Shown: positions 26,869 through 35,615, counted from the first letter of the stretch. The stretch is 64,000 bases of DNA from an uncultured Bacteroidales bacterium (GCA_946186915.1 CAMHOY010000002.1:124001-188000), one strand, 5' to 3'. Translations and numbers: made by a program. Notes: generated by a model from the letters alone, not told the origin.

Positions 26869-27682
26869 TCTGCTGGCGCAGTTCCTCTAAGGTATCGAAA
26901 TGTTTCTCTTCGCGCAAGAAACGCACGAAGCGGATTTTCAGTATCTGGTCATACAGATCGCCCTTGAACGAAGGGACATAGACCTCAATGAGTTTATTGG
27001 CGTCAATATTGACAAACGCAGGTGCATCATCGCGTGTAGGCGTGTTGACCAGGGCGATATATACACCGGACTTGGGGATGATTTTATGGGGTTCCAGCGG
27101 TGCTATGTTCGCCGTCGGGAAACCAATCGTACGACCGATGGCTTTCCCGTGCACAACACGTCCGCGCACTACATACGGATGACCCAACAAATCGTTCGCC
27201 ATGGCTATATTGCCATTCTCCAGCGCCGAGCGGATCTCCGTGGACGAGACATGCCATTCATTCTCTATATACTCCCCTAACGTCAGCACTTCCACGCCGC
27301 ACTGCTCTCCTATGCGGCGATAATCCTGCGGATGTTTCAGTTTATCGGATCCGAAACGATGGTCGTAGCCCATGAGGATGGCAGCGACATCGTATTCATC
27401 GCGCAGACGCGTCATGAACTCCAAGGCGGTAAGAGGTTGTACCTCCGCAAAAGGCAACATCAGCACTTCGCCGTATTGGTTCAGTTGTTTCTCGCGCTCT
27501 TCGCTGGAAGTCAGTAACTGCGGGATATAATCGGATTCCAGCACCGCTCTCGGATGGTCATCAAACGTGACAATAAGGGGCGTAAGACCACGTTCCTCGC
27601 CTATCGTCCGAAGGTGGGCAAACAAGAACTGATGTCCTTTGTGCACCCCGTCAAAAAATCCTATGGTAGCTATTTTGGGCAT
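26831..27682 (-). CDS. ribF: Bifunctional riboflavin kinase/FAD synthetase, atypical kinase domain
   Basis: Converts riboflavin to FMN and FAD. The N-terminal FAD synthetase domain has GFFDGVHKGHQFLF (8-21), TFDDHPRAVL and the later SSTEIRSALENGNI, all typical. The kinase domain has GRVVHGKAIGRTIGFPTANI (with the PTAN ATP-binding motif) and a C-terminal FLREEKHFDTLEELRQQIKE. The usual NIGxRPTF loop after GVY is replaced by DDAPAFVNIDANKLIEVYV, so the domain is about ten residues shorter there; the Glu of IEVYV could still serve as catalytic base. Start MPKIATIGFF at 27682, directly before the HIGH-like motif. Probably cotranscribed with the small acidic protein gene upstream at 28064. Confidence 0.92.
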   Translation of the reverse strand: MPKIATIGFFDGVHKGHQFLFAHLRTIGEERGLTPLIVTFDDHPRAVLESDYIPQLLTSSEEREKQLNQYGEVLMLPFAEVQPLTALEFMTRLRDEYDVAAILMGYDHRFGSDKLKHPQDYRRIGEQCGVEVLTLGEYIENEWHVSSTEIRSALENGNIAMANDLLGHPYVVRGRVVHGKAIGRTIGFPTANIAPLEPHKIIPKSGVYIALVNTPTRDDAPAFVNIDANKLIEVYVPSFKGDLYDQILKIRFVRFLREEKHFDTLEELRQQIKEDVDSILRLA

Positions 27683-27710
27683 TCAGATGTCAGAAGTCAG
27701 ATGTCAGAAA

Positions 27711-28064
27711 TCAGTCTTCCGTATAATAGCCTTTGGCTATTCCGAATTGGAGTTCCGCATCCTGGATGAGTTGGATCTGCACGCCAATGATAGTACGCTG
27801 GTCTTCTTTTGCGGCCTGCAATACATAGTTCAGTTGTTCGGTCTCATCCACTTCGCCTTCCAGATACTCCATCTCGCCAGTCTCAGGATCCTCGCGGAGC
27901 AGGCCTTGCTCCTCCAGGTAGTCATCCATCGCGTCAAGCACAAAGAGGATGTCGTCCGCAGTCAACGCACCGCGGTCCTCTGCAGGAACAGCATTGTAGA
28001 TATACTCCACCAGCTCTCGTTCTTCGGGGTCCATCAAGGACAATTCCAAGGTGTTATTCTCCAT
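27711..28064 (-). CDS. Small acidic protein, conserved Bacteroidales hypothetical
   Basis: 117 residues with about 30 Asp and Glu, no signal peptide, mainly helical: ERELVEYIYNAVPAEDRGAL, DDILFVLDAMDDYLEEQGLL, EDPETGEMEYLEGEVDETEQ, then QIQLIQDAELQFGIAKGYYTED. The pattern (a helical pair, an acidic spacer with YLEGEVDE, and an ending in GYYTE) is one I associate with small Bacteroidales hypothetical proteins of unknown function, but I cannot name a family. It has a promoter of its own at 28088-28124, back to back with that of cdsA, and lies 28 nt before ribF. Confidence 0.75.
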   Translation of the reverse strand: MENNTLELSLMDPEERELVEYIYNAVPAEDRGALTADDILFVLDAMDDYLEEQGLLREDPETGEMEYLEGEVDETEQLNYVLQAAKEDQRTIIGVQIQLIQDAELQFGIAKGYYTED

Positions 28065-28087
28065 AATTCATTTATATTTCTCGAAAT

Positions 28088-28124
28088 CGGGTACAAAAGT
28101 ACTACTTTTTTTGCATATATCAAA
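28088..28124 (-). promoter_or_regulatory. Promoter of the acidic protein-ribF unit
   Basis: On the minus strand TTTGATATATGCAAA at -33 and TAGTACTTTTGTACCCG at -7. The -33 element is the same DNA that, read on the plus strand, is the -33 element of cdsA. Confidence 0.6.
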
Positions 28125-28147
28125 ATAATTTTGTAATTTTGCGGCGC
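28109..28147 (+). promoter_or_regulatory. cdsA promoter
   Basis: TTTGCATATATCAAA at -33 and TTGTAATTTTGCGGCGC at -7, ending 15 nt before the ATG at 28162. Confidence 0.75.
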
Positions 28148-28161
28148 AAAATTGTTGAAAT

Positions 28162-29031
28162 ATGAGTGAATTTTGGAAACGAACCCTTAGCGGGGCGGTG
28201 TTTGTAGGATGTGTGGTAGGCAGTATTTTATGGGACCAATGGTTGTTTGCCGGCCTGTTACTGCTTATCTGCCTCTTGGCGGTTGATGAGTTTCATCGTT
28301 TGGTGAAGTCCCCGACTATGCTTCGTGTGTGCGCCCAGTTAGCGACCCTTGTGTTATGGGGGATGGTGGTTTGCCTGGCCTATAAACCTATGGGCGGCGA
28401 GTACTACCGCGCCTTCGGAATATCGCTGGCGATGACCTACCTGCCGATATTGGTGGTCGGCTTATTGGACGAGATATGGAACCACTCCGGCAAACCCATG
28501 CAGAACTGGGGTAACCTATGGATGTCGCAACTGATGATTGCGCTACCGCTCTGCACGATGTGCTTTCTGATGAGTCTGAGCAAATGGTTGTTATTGGCGT
28601 TGTTTGTGCTTATTTGGGTGAATGACACGGGTGCATACTGCGTAGGCAGTCTGACCGCAAAACGTCCGCAAGGCAACCATAAGATGACCCCCCATATAAG
28701 CCCCAAGAAGAGTTGGGAAGGGCTTTTCGGCGGCGTTGTATTTGCGTTCATTGCAGCCATCCTTCTTTACTTTTTCGGGTGGTTTGAGGAGATATCGGCG
28801 AACGGACTTGGTTTGTTTGCAGCGCTCGGCTTTGCCTTTATTGCAAGCGTGTTTGGTACGTTCGGCGACTTAATGGAGAGTTTGTTCAAACGATCAATCG
28901 GCGTCAAAGACTCCGGACGTTTTCTGCCCGGACACGGGGGTGTGCTGGATCGTTTTGACAGTATATTATTAGCGTCTCCGCTGATTACATCGTATTGCTG
29001 GCTATGCTACTTCATTGTGCCGCTCTTCTAA
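28162..29031 (+). CDS. cdsA: Phosphatidate cytidylyltransferase
   Basis: Makes CDP-diacylglycerol from phosphatidic acid and CTP in the inner membrane. 289 residues with about seven to eight hydrophobic segments. The family signature near the C-terminus is present: FGTFGDLMESLFKRSIGVKD, then SGRFLPGHGGVLDRFDSILLASP. Also seen is ISPKKSWEGLFGGVVFA, typical of CdsA. The start MSEFWKRTLSGAVF fits the family. The next gene, an acyltransferase, starts inside its 3' end, so the two are translationally coupled and both serve membrane lipid or lipid A formation. Confidence 0.95.
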   Translation: MSEFWKRTLSGAVFVGCVVGSILWDQWLFAGLLLLICLLAVDEFHRLVKSPTMLRVCAQLATLVLWGMVVCLAYKPMGGEYYRAFGISLAMTYLPILVVGLLDEIWNHSGKPMQNWGNLWMSQLMIALPLCTMCFLMSLSKWLLLALFVLIWVNDTGAYCVGSLTAKRPQGNHKMTPHISPKKSWEGLFGGVVFAFIAAILLYFFGWFEEISANGLGLFAALGFAFIASVFGTFGDLMESLFKRSIGVKDSGRFLPGHGGVLDRFDSILLASPLITSYCWLCYFIVPLF

Positions 29032-29864
29032 GCAAGATGCCTCTGAGCGTACATTATTGGTGCGCAGATTGGCTCCTCTATCCGATCATGTACCATGTGG
29101 TACGTTATCGGCGGAAGATGACAGCCAAGAATCTGACGTCGGCTTTTCCGGAGAAGAGTGAGGCGGAGCGCGAGCAACTCGCACGAGCTTTCTACCATCA
29201 GTTCTGCGACACCATCGTGGAGAGTATCTATGGGTATCGTTGTCCGGACGACGAAATGCGCGAGCGGGTGGTATTTGAACACATGGACGAAGTGAATCGT
29301 CTGGTGGACGCAGCCGGTGGCGGCATATTTATGTTGGCGCACTTCGGCAACTGGGAGTGGATGGCAAGTATCCAGCAATGGCTCAGTGAAGGCGTGACGG
29401 AGTTAAACGTGTACCGTCAGTTGAAGAACAAGGCCATGGACCGTCTGATGTTAGCCATCCGCGCCAAACGCGGCGGGGCATGCGTAGAAAAACAGCGCAT
29501 ATTACGGGAGATGGTGCGCTACCGCGCGGAGAAAAGACCCATGACAGTGGGGCTGCTCAGCGACCAGAAACCACGCCCGGAAGTAACACGCACCTGGGTG
29601 CAGTTTTTGCACCAAGAGACGGGATTTCTGGACGGCGGAGAGGTGTTGGGCAAGAAATTCGGCTTTCCGGTTTTCTACCTGTACATCACCCGTACGGCAC
29701 GCGGATACTACCACGTCAATATGCACACCTTGGCGGCTGCGCCGAAAAATACTGCCGAAGGCGAGATAACCAGGTCCTACGCGCAGATATTGGAAAAGAA
29801 TATACAGGAACAACCGGAGTTATGGTTGTGGACACATAATCGATGGAAATGGAAGCGAGTGTAA
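29004..29864 (+). CDS. Lipid A biosynthesis (LpxL/HtrB-type) acyltransferase
   Basis: About 286 residues of the lysophospholipid/lipid A acyltransferase family. The HX4E active-site motif is in LAHFGNWEWMA; RYRRKMTAKNLTSAFPEKSE near the N-terminus and VGLLSDQKPRPEVTRTW are family hallmarks. The C-terminus PELWLWTHNRWKWKR is the typical WxHxRWK ending. It adds a secondary acyl chain to lipid A precursor at the inner membrane. The ATG at 29004 is preferred to the in-frame TTG at 28995; it overlaps cdsA by 28 nt. The glycosyltransferase gene overlaps its end by 22 nt. Confidence 0.93.
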   Translation: MLLHCAALLSKMPLSVHYWCADWLLYPIMYHVVRYRRKMTAKNLTSAFPEKSEAEREQLARAFYHQFCDTIVESIYGYRCPDDEMRERVVFEHMDEVNRLVDAAGGGIFMLAHFGNWEWMASIQQWLSEGVTELNVYRQLKNKAMDRLMLAIRAKRGGACVEKQRILREMVRYRAEKRPMTVGLLSDQKPRPEVTRTWVQFLHQETGFLDGGEVLGKKFGFPVFYLYITRTARGYYHVNMHTLAAAPKNTAEGEITRSYAQILEKNIQEQPELWLWTHNRWKWKRV

Positions 29865-30754
29865 TAATATTAAATTGGAATGGGGCGGAGATGCTAAAGA
29901 AGTATCTTCCGTCGGTAGTGAAGAATACGCCCGCCTCCTCCCGAAAGGAAAGGGAGATAGAGATTATTGTGGCCGATAACGGGAGTACCGATAACAGCCT
30001 TGAAGTGCTGGCGAAGGATTTTCCGTCCGTCAAGACCATTGTTCTGGATCAAAACTACGGCTTTGCAGAGGGTTATAACCGCGCCATCGCACAGGTGGAC
30101 AGTGAATATACCGTGCTCCTGAACAGCGATGTAGAAGTGACGGAAGGCTGGTTAGATCCCCTACTCGCTTATCTCGATACCCACACCGATGTGGCGGCAG
30201 TCCAACCGAAGATACGCAGTTGGGTCAGACGTTCTCATTTCGAGCACGCGGGAGCCGCAGGAGGTTACTTGAGCAAGTTGTACTTCCCCTACTGCCGCGG
30301 ACGCATTCTATGGCATGTAGAAGAAGACAAAGGACAATATGACACGGCGGCAGAGGTTGATTGGACCAGCGGTGCGTGTATGTGCGTGCGGACGAAAGTA
30401 TATAAGGAGTGCGGCGGACTGGACGCAGCGTTCTTTGCGCACATGGAAGAGATCGATCTATGCTGGCGTATGCGCAATGCAGGTTGGCGCTTGGTATGTC
30501 TGCCTCAGAGCGTGGTATATCACCTCGGAGGCGGTGCATTAAGTTATGAGAGTCCGCGTAAGACCTACCTGAACCACCGTAACAACCTGCTGATGATTTA
30601 CAAAAACAAGCAGCACCCGTGCGGAGTGCTGTTCGTTCGCGGTCTATTGGACTATGTCGCCGCCTGTTTCTATCTGCTGCAGGGCCGTTGGGGAGCCTTC
30701 AAGGCTGTCTTCCAAGCCCGCAGAGACTATCGTAAGATGAAGAAAGCGTATTGA
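29843..30754 (+). CDS. Glycosyltransferase family 2, rhamnosyltransferase-like
   Basis: GT-A fold: SVIILNWNGAEMLKKYLPSV at the N-terminus, VADNGSTDNSLEVL, YGFAEGYNRAIAQ, and VLLNSDVEVTEGWLDPLL carrying the DXD-like metal site. VDWTSGACMCVRTKVYKECG and FFAHMEEIDLCWRMRNAGWR are characteristic of the WbbL-type GT2 subgroup that makes cell-surface polysaccharide. About 303 residues, normal for the group; a C-terminal hydrophobic stretch (LLDYVAACFYLLQG) could touch the membrane. Start at the first ATG (29843) or the second (29849). It is the third gene of a cdsA-acyltransferase-glycosyltransferase run. The sugar is not determinable. Confidence 0.92.
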   Translation: MEMEASVIILNWNGAEMLKKYLPSVVKNTPASSRKEREIEIIVADNGSTDNSLEVLAKDFPSVKTIVLDQNYGFAEGYNRAIAQVDSEYTVLLNSDVEVTEGWLDPLLAYLDTHTDVAAVQPKIRSWVRRSHFEHAGAAGGYLSKLYFPYCRGRILWHVEEDKGQYDTAAEVDWTSGACMCVRTKVYKECGGLDAAFFAHMEEIDLCWRMRNAGWRLVCLPQSVVYHLGGGALSYESPRKTYLNHRNNLLMIYKNKQHPCGVLFVRGLLDYVAACFYLLQGRWGAFKAVFQARRDYRKMKKAY

Positions 30755-32227
30755 TTACTTCAATACGTATTTATACCCGTTCTGTATAACGATGCCTTTA
30801 TAGGTGTCGTTTACTTTTCGTCCGAGAACGTCATATAACGGAGCATGGCGATCCATCGCAGGAACTGTCTCTATACCTTCGGTACTGTAATACTCTGTAT
30901 CCTCGTAGAAAGGCATGACGCCGTTATAGGTAAAGTTATACGTGTTGTTATCATCACAGGTGATATAACCGCTGATGGAATAGACTTCGCCATCTTTATT
31001 GATCACCAGTTGTCCTTCCGTCTCCATCCACGCGCGGTCATAGGCGCTCTCTCCGTATTGATACCACGTAGTCTCACCTAACGAACCGTCCTCCATGTTA
31101 TATATACCGGCCAGGTCACCTTGTGCGGCAGGGTACAAGTCGAGCGTCAGATAGGGGAAATCCGGCGAAGCCTGATTATAGAGGTATATCGTATAGTTCG
31201 TCTTTCCCTCGTCCGAAGAGATCTCCGACTCATACACGGCGTCCGCTGTGTCGAAGTTCAGGAAGACTGTCTCGCCGCCGGAAGTGCCGCCATCACAATC
31301 CCAAATCTCTTGCGTAGGGTTGGCATCGAAGTAGAAATAGACACTATAGCAACGAAGTTGCTTCTCGCAGGAAATGGTTACCTTCTTGGCATCGATGTCC
31401 GTAATTATCACCGCGGATTCACATTCCTGATAATCCTCCGGGTAGAAATCGTCAGGACTGATATAAGCCATGGAACCTTGGTCTGAGGTAGCTTGGAAGA
31501 GTTTACGTACCGCGCCGTTGATGACCAATCCTTTGATGGGCTTCGCTGCCTCGAAAGAGATTGTATAACCTTTGTTACAATTGAAATAGTAGGCCGTGTC
31601 ATTACTGAGGATGGAGCCCTGCGTACAATGCACGCGGATATTACTGCTCACAAAGATATATTCTTTCTTAAAGAAATTCGTATCCGGAGTGATGACAGCG
31701 GTAGGTTCACTGTACCAGGCAAAGTCAGGATCCCACTCGGCAGTATCTATTGCCACGACATCTGACTGCGGGTTAAGATCTATAGGATCACCATTGACGA
31801 CTATCTGTATCAGATGGCGCTGCCCGGAGCCCATGGTAAACGTCACCGAAGTAGCATTACCACTCCACGTATCAATCGCCTGAAGGCCCTCCTTTGTAGG
31901 CACTTCTCCCGGCGTATAGGTACCTGTCGAACAAGTAAGCGCAGCAAACGCTTTGCCTGTCTTAGAGCAGAGAAGTTGGATGGATGTCAAGTTCTCTCCC
32001 GATACTGTGATCGTATTATTGACATATAAACGCATCGCCTTTGTGTACCCGTTGTCCAGATATGTCGGCGCATTTTGCTTGTTTGTTCCCGCAGCCAAGA
32101 CAACCGTGATACCGTCGATGGTTTGATTGTCTGAAGCTTGAGATGTGTATTCGAATGTCGTTGCCGAAAGGTTCAGCGCAATGCCGAGCGCGGCAAACAA
32201 AATTAGAAACCGAAACTTAGTCCACAT
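30755..32227 (-). CDS. Secreted protein with T9SS-type C-terminal tail
   Basis: 490 residues. Signal peptide (FLILFAALGIALNLSATTF), then beta-rich sequence with two stretches that resemble the choice-of-anchor or putative carbohydrate-binding sandwiches of Bacteroidales (FEYTSQASDNQTIDGITVVL; YYFNCNKGYTISFEAAKPIK). The last 25 residues, LYDVLGRKVNDTYKGIVIQN then GYKYVLK, match the Por_Secre_tail pattern (DxxGrxV...G.vi.nGkK), a T9SS export signal. Function of the mature part is unknown. The start overlaps the 3' end of the barrel gene 32203-34083 by 25 nt, so the two are coupled. Confidence 0.75.
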   Translation of the reverse strand: MWTKFRFLILFAALGIALNLSATTFEYTSQASDNQTIDGITVVLAAGTNKQNAPTYLDNGYTKAMRLYVNNTITVSGENLTSIQLLCSKTGKAFAALTCSTGTYTPGEVPTKEGLQAIDTWSGNATSVTFTMGSGQRHLIQIVVNGDPIDLNPQSDVVAIDTAEWDPDFAWYSEPTAVITPDTNFFKKEYIFVSSNIRVHCTQGSILSNDTAYYFNCNKGYTISFEAAKPIKGLVINGAVRKLFQATSDQGSMAYISPDDFYPEDYQECESAVIITDIDAKKVTISCEKQLRCYSVYFYFDANPTQEIWDCDGGTSGGETVFLNFDTADAVYESEISSDEGKTNYTIYLYNQASPDFPYLTLDLYPAAQGDLAGIYNMEDGSLGETTWYQYGESAYDRAWMETEGQLVINKDGEVYSISGYITCDDNNTYNFTYNGVMPFYEDTEYYSTEGIETVPAMDRHAPLYDVLGRKVNDTYKGIVIQNGYKYVLK

Positions 32228-34083
32228 GTGAAAGTGAATTTTTGTCCCTGCAAATAGACAGGGGTGTATTTGTTCAAGTAATAGTTTTTGAGTTCGTCAC
32301 CCGCGAGGTTCATGGACGTACCATCGGCGTACCATCCGCGGTCTTCCGCAGGAATGCGCTCTGAGGTAGGCGCGAACGCACGGATATTCGAGTACTCGAA
32401 CTCAACGTGCGCATAGCAGTTATTGAAGACCTCATAGACCGCGTGGAAACCGATAATATCACTACGCCATATTTTCTCGCTGAACGGTTTCTGCGCAAGT
32501 ACGGGATGCTCTGTTCCGCCCGTAGAGCGGATATAATTGCGGATATAATCGTAGGCGCGATACTTTGTATCGCCTGTATAATCCAACATCAGTCGCAGAC
32601 TGCGCGTAGGACGGTAGGACAGTTGTACAAAGATACTCTGCGCGTTGTCGCCCATGTAATGGCCCATATTAAAGGAATTGGAAGTGTAGTCCAGTACCTT
32701 TATCGAGTGTTGGTAGCACGCGATGTACGAGCGCGTGAACTCTCCTCGCAGAGCGAGTCCCTTCACCGGCCATCCACTCCAGTTAAATCCGACAAGATAG
32801 GAGATAGGATTACGTTCCGGATTAGAGGGTTTGAGTCGCGCAAAGTTGAACTCATCGAGGAAGAACGATCCGTAGAGACGGAGGTGATCCGTAGGACGGA
32901 CGGTGATGGTAGCGAAGACCTGCGAGTTCTGGTTCTCGGAGTTGATACCTTTTGTCATGAGGTGGTCCAAGGACTTGAAGAACGCGATAGGGATGAAGTA
33001 TGCCGCCTGTACGTTACGCTCTGCGTAAATAATGGAGTTACCAAAACCGAACTGCACATACTTGCAAGGCATGAACGTAAACATGTTCGCCGCCATAAAT
33101 TTGTTAGCGGGGCGGTACTGACGTGTCTCCACTCCTTCATCCGCACGCTCTACGTAATAATACGTAGAGTCCACGACATTACTGGGTAGCCATGCATGAA
33201 AATAGTCGAACTGGAACCATTTACAGGGGGTGAGTTGAAGGGTTACCATCGGTACGGCAGGGTTGTGAGCCGAAAGGATATTCGAGCAGTGCTGTGCGTC
33301 TCCCCACGTGATACGTTCACGCTGCACGCCGATAGAGCCCCACCACGTGTAGAGAGAAAGGCCACCGCGCGAATCGGAGAAGTCACCTCCGTAGGTAGCC
33401 TCTTTGTACTGTACACCGGGGATGTTATTCAATGCCGGCGTACCGACCATCGTCTCCCCTACCCGCGTCCAACCATAATGGATCTTCGAGCCCTGCATGC
33501 CTTGTCCTCCCCAACTATTATCACGGATAGAACCCCAGATGGAAAGGTGCTTAGCGATATCCATTTGGATATCGATACCGAACCAACGGTGTTGAAGCAG
33601 GCCCTTCTGATTCACATACAAGTCCATTCCCAAGATCGGACGCACACGCATCTTGAACACCTTGTCCTTGGTCAGGATGTGCAGCGACGGATCCGCCAAT
33701 GAGAGATTCGATACCGGCGTGATCCATTGCGTGACATGACGATGGCCGTAACTGGAATATACAGGAAGCGTGTCGCATTCCAAGGCATAGTCCTGCAAAT
33801 AGAATTGCAAGTCATCGCGTTGCCGTCTATTGAGCAACGAGTCCTTACTCTGCGCCTCCACCAGCAGGCGCGCGATATAATCCCGTGTGTAAGGTTTGAC
33901 TGCCGAATTGGAGCGGATGACGCCGTCGGTAGTCAACTCCTCGAGAAAATCATAGATTTCCGTATATTCGATGGCCTGCGGGATACGTTGGGCATAGGAA
34001 AGTGAAAAATGAAAAATGAAAAATGAAAGGACCATCAAGCCCTGCCATTTTATAGGTAACAGTTTAACGCTTTTCATAATCAT
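32203..34083 (-). CDS. Outer membrane beta-barrel protein, Wzi-like (capsule assembly) candidate
   Basis: 626 residues. Signal peptide with core LMVLSFFIFHFSLSYAQ. A short helical domain follows (EIYDFLEELTTDGVIRSNSA, with a second helical part around LARLLVEAQSKDSLLNRRQR), then about 480 residues of barrel strands such as SIWGSIRDNSWGGQ, FQFDYFHAWLPSNV and AHVEFEYSNIRAFAP. This layout resembles the Wzi-type capsule assembly family (PF14052), an outer membrane lectin-like barrel, but the match is by appearance only. The signal-peptide DNA shares a simple-repeat segment with the genes at 24597 and 52026. Upstream is Skp/OmpH, the barrel chaperone. Confidence 0.65.
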   Translation of the reverse strand: MIMKSVKLLPIKWQGLMVLSFFIFHFSLSYAQRIPQAIEYTEIYDFLEELTTDGVIRSNSAVKPYTRDYIARLLVEAQSKDSLLNRRQRDDLQFYLQDYALECDTLPVYSSYGHRHVTQWITPVSNLSLADPSLHILTKDKVFKMRVRPILGMDLYVNQKGLLQHRWFGIDIQMDIAKHLSIWGSIRDNSWGGQGMQGSKIHYGWTRVGETMVGTPALNNIPGVQYKEATYGGDFSDSRGGLSLYTWWGSIGVQRERITWGDAQHCSNILSAHNPAVPMVTLQLTPCKWFQFDYFHAWLPSNVVDSTYYYVERADEGVETRQYRPANKFMAANMFTFMPCKYVQFGFGNSIIYAERNVQAAYFIPIAFFKSLDHLMTKGINSENQNSQVFATITVRPTDHLRLYGSFFLDEFNFARLKPSNPERNPISYLVGFNWSGWPVKGLALRGEFTRSYIACYQHSIKVLDYTSNSFNMGHYMGDNAQSIFVQLSYRPTRSLRLMLDYTGDTKYRAYDYIRNYIRSTGGTEHPVLAQKPFSEKIWRSDIIGFHAVYEVFNNCYAHVEFEYSNIRAFAPTSERIPAEDRGWYADGTSMNLAGDELKNYYLNKYTPVYLQGQKFTFTCGLSFGF

Positions 34084-34111
34084 TTCCTTTCCATTTCCAG
34101 TTTTTCAATTT

Positions 34112-34738
34112 TTACTTGCTATAACGGGCGTTGAGCGCTTCGATCACCTCATCGGTGATGTCATAGCCGGCTACTTTGTTCATCAGCACCGCGTCGTTGA
34201 GCACGAGGTGATAACGTCCGTCGGCATTGTACTCGCGCAGATAAGCCTGAACAGAGTCTTGAAGCTGTTGGGTAAGAGCTGCCTGCTCGTTCATAAAATC
34301 AGCGCTCAGTTTCTGACGGAGGTTCTCCAAATCCTGCTGTTTTGCCATGAGTTGCTGCTCTTTCTTCTGCAGACGAGCCTGCTCGCTCTCCGCACGCTCA
34401 CGGCTCAAGAAAGCGTTCGCTTCGAGTTTGCGCTGGAAGTCAATGACATCTTTCTGGAAGGTCTCTGCCTCTTTCTGCAACGATTTTGCTTTTGTGTCCA
34501 ATTTAACCGTTGACTCCTCATAACTGCTCATGAGTTTTTCCGAAGCCTCTACCGCGAGGGTGTAGTGTTTGAGGATCGAGTCCGTGTTGATGATGGCGAT
34601 CGGGAGAAGTTCTCCTTCCGCAATAATTTCCTGGCTATCCGCTTTTTTTGCTTGCGGAGTAGCAGTAAAGAAAAGCACAAACAGGGCAACGACTGCGGCT
34701 GCCAAAATCGACTCTACGATGATTGTAATTTTGTTCAT
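34112..34738 (-). CDS. OmpH/Skp-family periplasmic chaperone
   Basis: 208 residues: an N-terminal membrane anchor (TIIVESILAAAVVALFVLFF), then the OmpH opening AIINTDSILKHY, and a long helical part of about 110 residues (LDTKAKSLQKEAETFQKDVI through QQLMAKQQDLENLRQKLSAD) that would form the tentacle hairpins of Skp. The end, YHLVLNDAVLMNKVAGYDITDEVIEALNARY, is the usual OmpH C-terminus in Bacteroidota. Skp holds unfolded outer membrane proteins in the periplasm. Here the signal looks uncleaved, so the protein may be membrane-bound. It precedes a barrel gene in the same operon. Confidence 0.88.
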   Translation of the reverse strand: MNKITIIVESILAAAVVALFVLFFTATPQAKKADSQEIIAEGELLPIAIINTDSILKHYTLAVEASEKLMSSYEESTVKLDTKAKSLQKEAETFQKDVIDFQRKLEANAFLSRERAESEQARLQKKEQQLMAKQQDLENLRQKLSADFMNEQAALTQQLQDSVQAYLREYNADGRYHLVLNDAVLMNKVAGYDITDEVIEALNARYSK

Positions 34739-34743
34739 AAGTG

Positions 34744-34950
34744 TTATAATTTTTTAGTGTCTATTTGTTTCAATTTCTTACGTCGCAACTCTTTATCCTG
34801 AGCGGTAGAGCAATGAATATGATCCTTGCGCATACGCTCGTTCTCATGAATATGTTGCGAGCGGAAGGAATGGTCTTTACGGAAGATCACCCCTACCGAG
34901 AGGAGCAACATCGCTGCCGCGACAAGAGCTATGACGAGTATAATTTTCAT
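34744..34950 (-). CDS. Small single-pass membrane protein, conserved Bacteroidales type
   Basis: 68 residues starting MKIILVIALVAAAMLLLSVG at 34950: one membrane segment, then a basic cytosolic or periplasmic tail with FRKDHSFRSQHIHENERMRK and HCSTAQDKELRRKK. The Cys and the RRKK end recur in small Bacteroidales membrane proteins whose role is unknown. The open frame continues 25 codons upstream (MKNFQLSTFIF...), but that part consists of TTTCAACTTTCA simple repeat and covers the -7 box, so the inner ATG is chosen. It overlaps nothing and sits 5 nt before the Skp gene. Confidence 0.7.
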   Translation of the reverse strand: MKIILVIALVAAAMLLLSVGVIFRKDHSFRSQHIHENERMRKDHIHCSTAQDKELRRKKLKQIDTKKL

Positions 34951-34966
34951 TTTTGCACACAAAATA

Positions 34967-34984
34967 GCATGCAAAGGTACAAAG
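34967..34984 (-). promoter_or_regulatory. -7 region for the small membrane protein-Skp operon
   Basis: On the minus strand TGTACCTTTGCATGC, 17 nt before the ATG at 34950. The -33 position holds TTTCAACTTTC simple repeat instead of the usual TTGC element, so this is a weaker call. Confidence 0.5.
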
Positions 34985-35070
34985 AAAAGTTGAAAGATGA
35001 AAGTTGAAAGTTGAAAGTTTTTCATTTTTCGGCATGAAATGCATTTTTTTTCAAAAATAATGCGCGCGTA

Positions 35071-35107
35071 CTTGCGTATATGAAACTATTTTTGTATCTT
35101 TGCACGC
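35071..35107 (+). promoter_or_regulatory. Bactofilin gene promoter
   Basis: CTTGCGTATATGA at -33 and TTTGTATCTTTGCACGC at -7, 35 nt before the ATG. Confidence 0.75.
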
Positions 35108-35141
35108 TAATTTTGTGAAATACATTTAAAACTGAAATATT

Positions 35142-35513
35142 ATGGCAAATGAGAAACAACAAAGCGGATTGATGTTCAATGCATTAACCGCAGGCAGCAA
35201 GATCGTCGGCAGTATTACTGCAGACAGCGATTTCCGTATCGATGGTATGATTGAGGGTGATTTGAATTGTAGCGGAAAAGTAGTTATCGGCGAGGCCGGT
35301 CGTGTCAAAGGTACAATCGTGTGCCAGAACGCAGAGATTATGGGTTTGTTGGAAGGCAAGATCAACTGCCGTCAGCAGTTATCGCTTCGCGCAAGCGGTA
35401 AGATACAAGGCGATGTACAGACAAAGACCTTGATTGTAGAGCCGGGTGCATTGTTCAACGGTACATGTGCAATGGGCGGCGTAGGTGCAGAGAAAGTTGC
35501 AGAAAAGAAGTAA
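35142..35513 (+). CDS. Bactofilin (polymer-forming cytoskeletal protein)
   Basis: 123 residues with the bactofilin beta-helix (DUF583): AGSKIVGSITADSDFRIDGM, IEGDLNCSGKVVIGEAGRVK, GTIVCQNAEIMGLLEGKINC, LSLRASGKIQGDVQTKTLIV, EPGALFNGTCAMGG. Rungs are about 17-18 residues. The N-terminal tail (MANEKQQSGLMFNAL) is the usual membrane-targeting or disordered part. Bactofilins polymerise without nucleotides and shape the cell or hold envelope proteins. Its stop is followed by a 102-nt spacer with inverted repeats (AAATCAC...GTGATTT at 35518 and 35608), then the DUF1015 gene. Confidence 0.93.
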   Translation: MANEKQQSGLMFNALTAGSKIVGSITADSDFRIDGMIEGDLNCSGKVVIGEAGRVKGTIVCQNAEIMGLLEGKINCRQQLSLRASGKIQGDVQTKTLIVEPGALFNGTCAMGGVGAEKVAEKK

Positions 35514-35615
35514 ATTAAAAATCACGCGATATATACAAAGTATATATAGGGGTTGGCAGGATACGATATACCCCTGACTTACTCCCGATATTACCCACGA
35601 AACAATTTGTGATTT

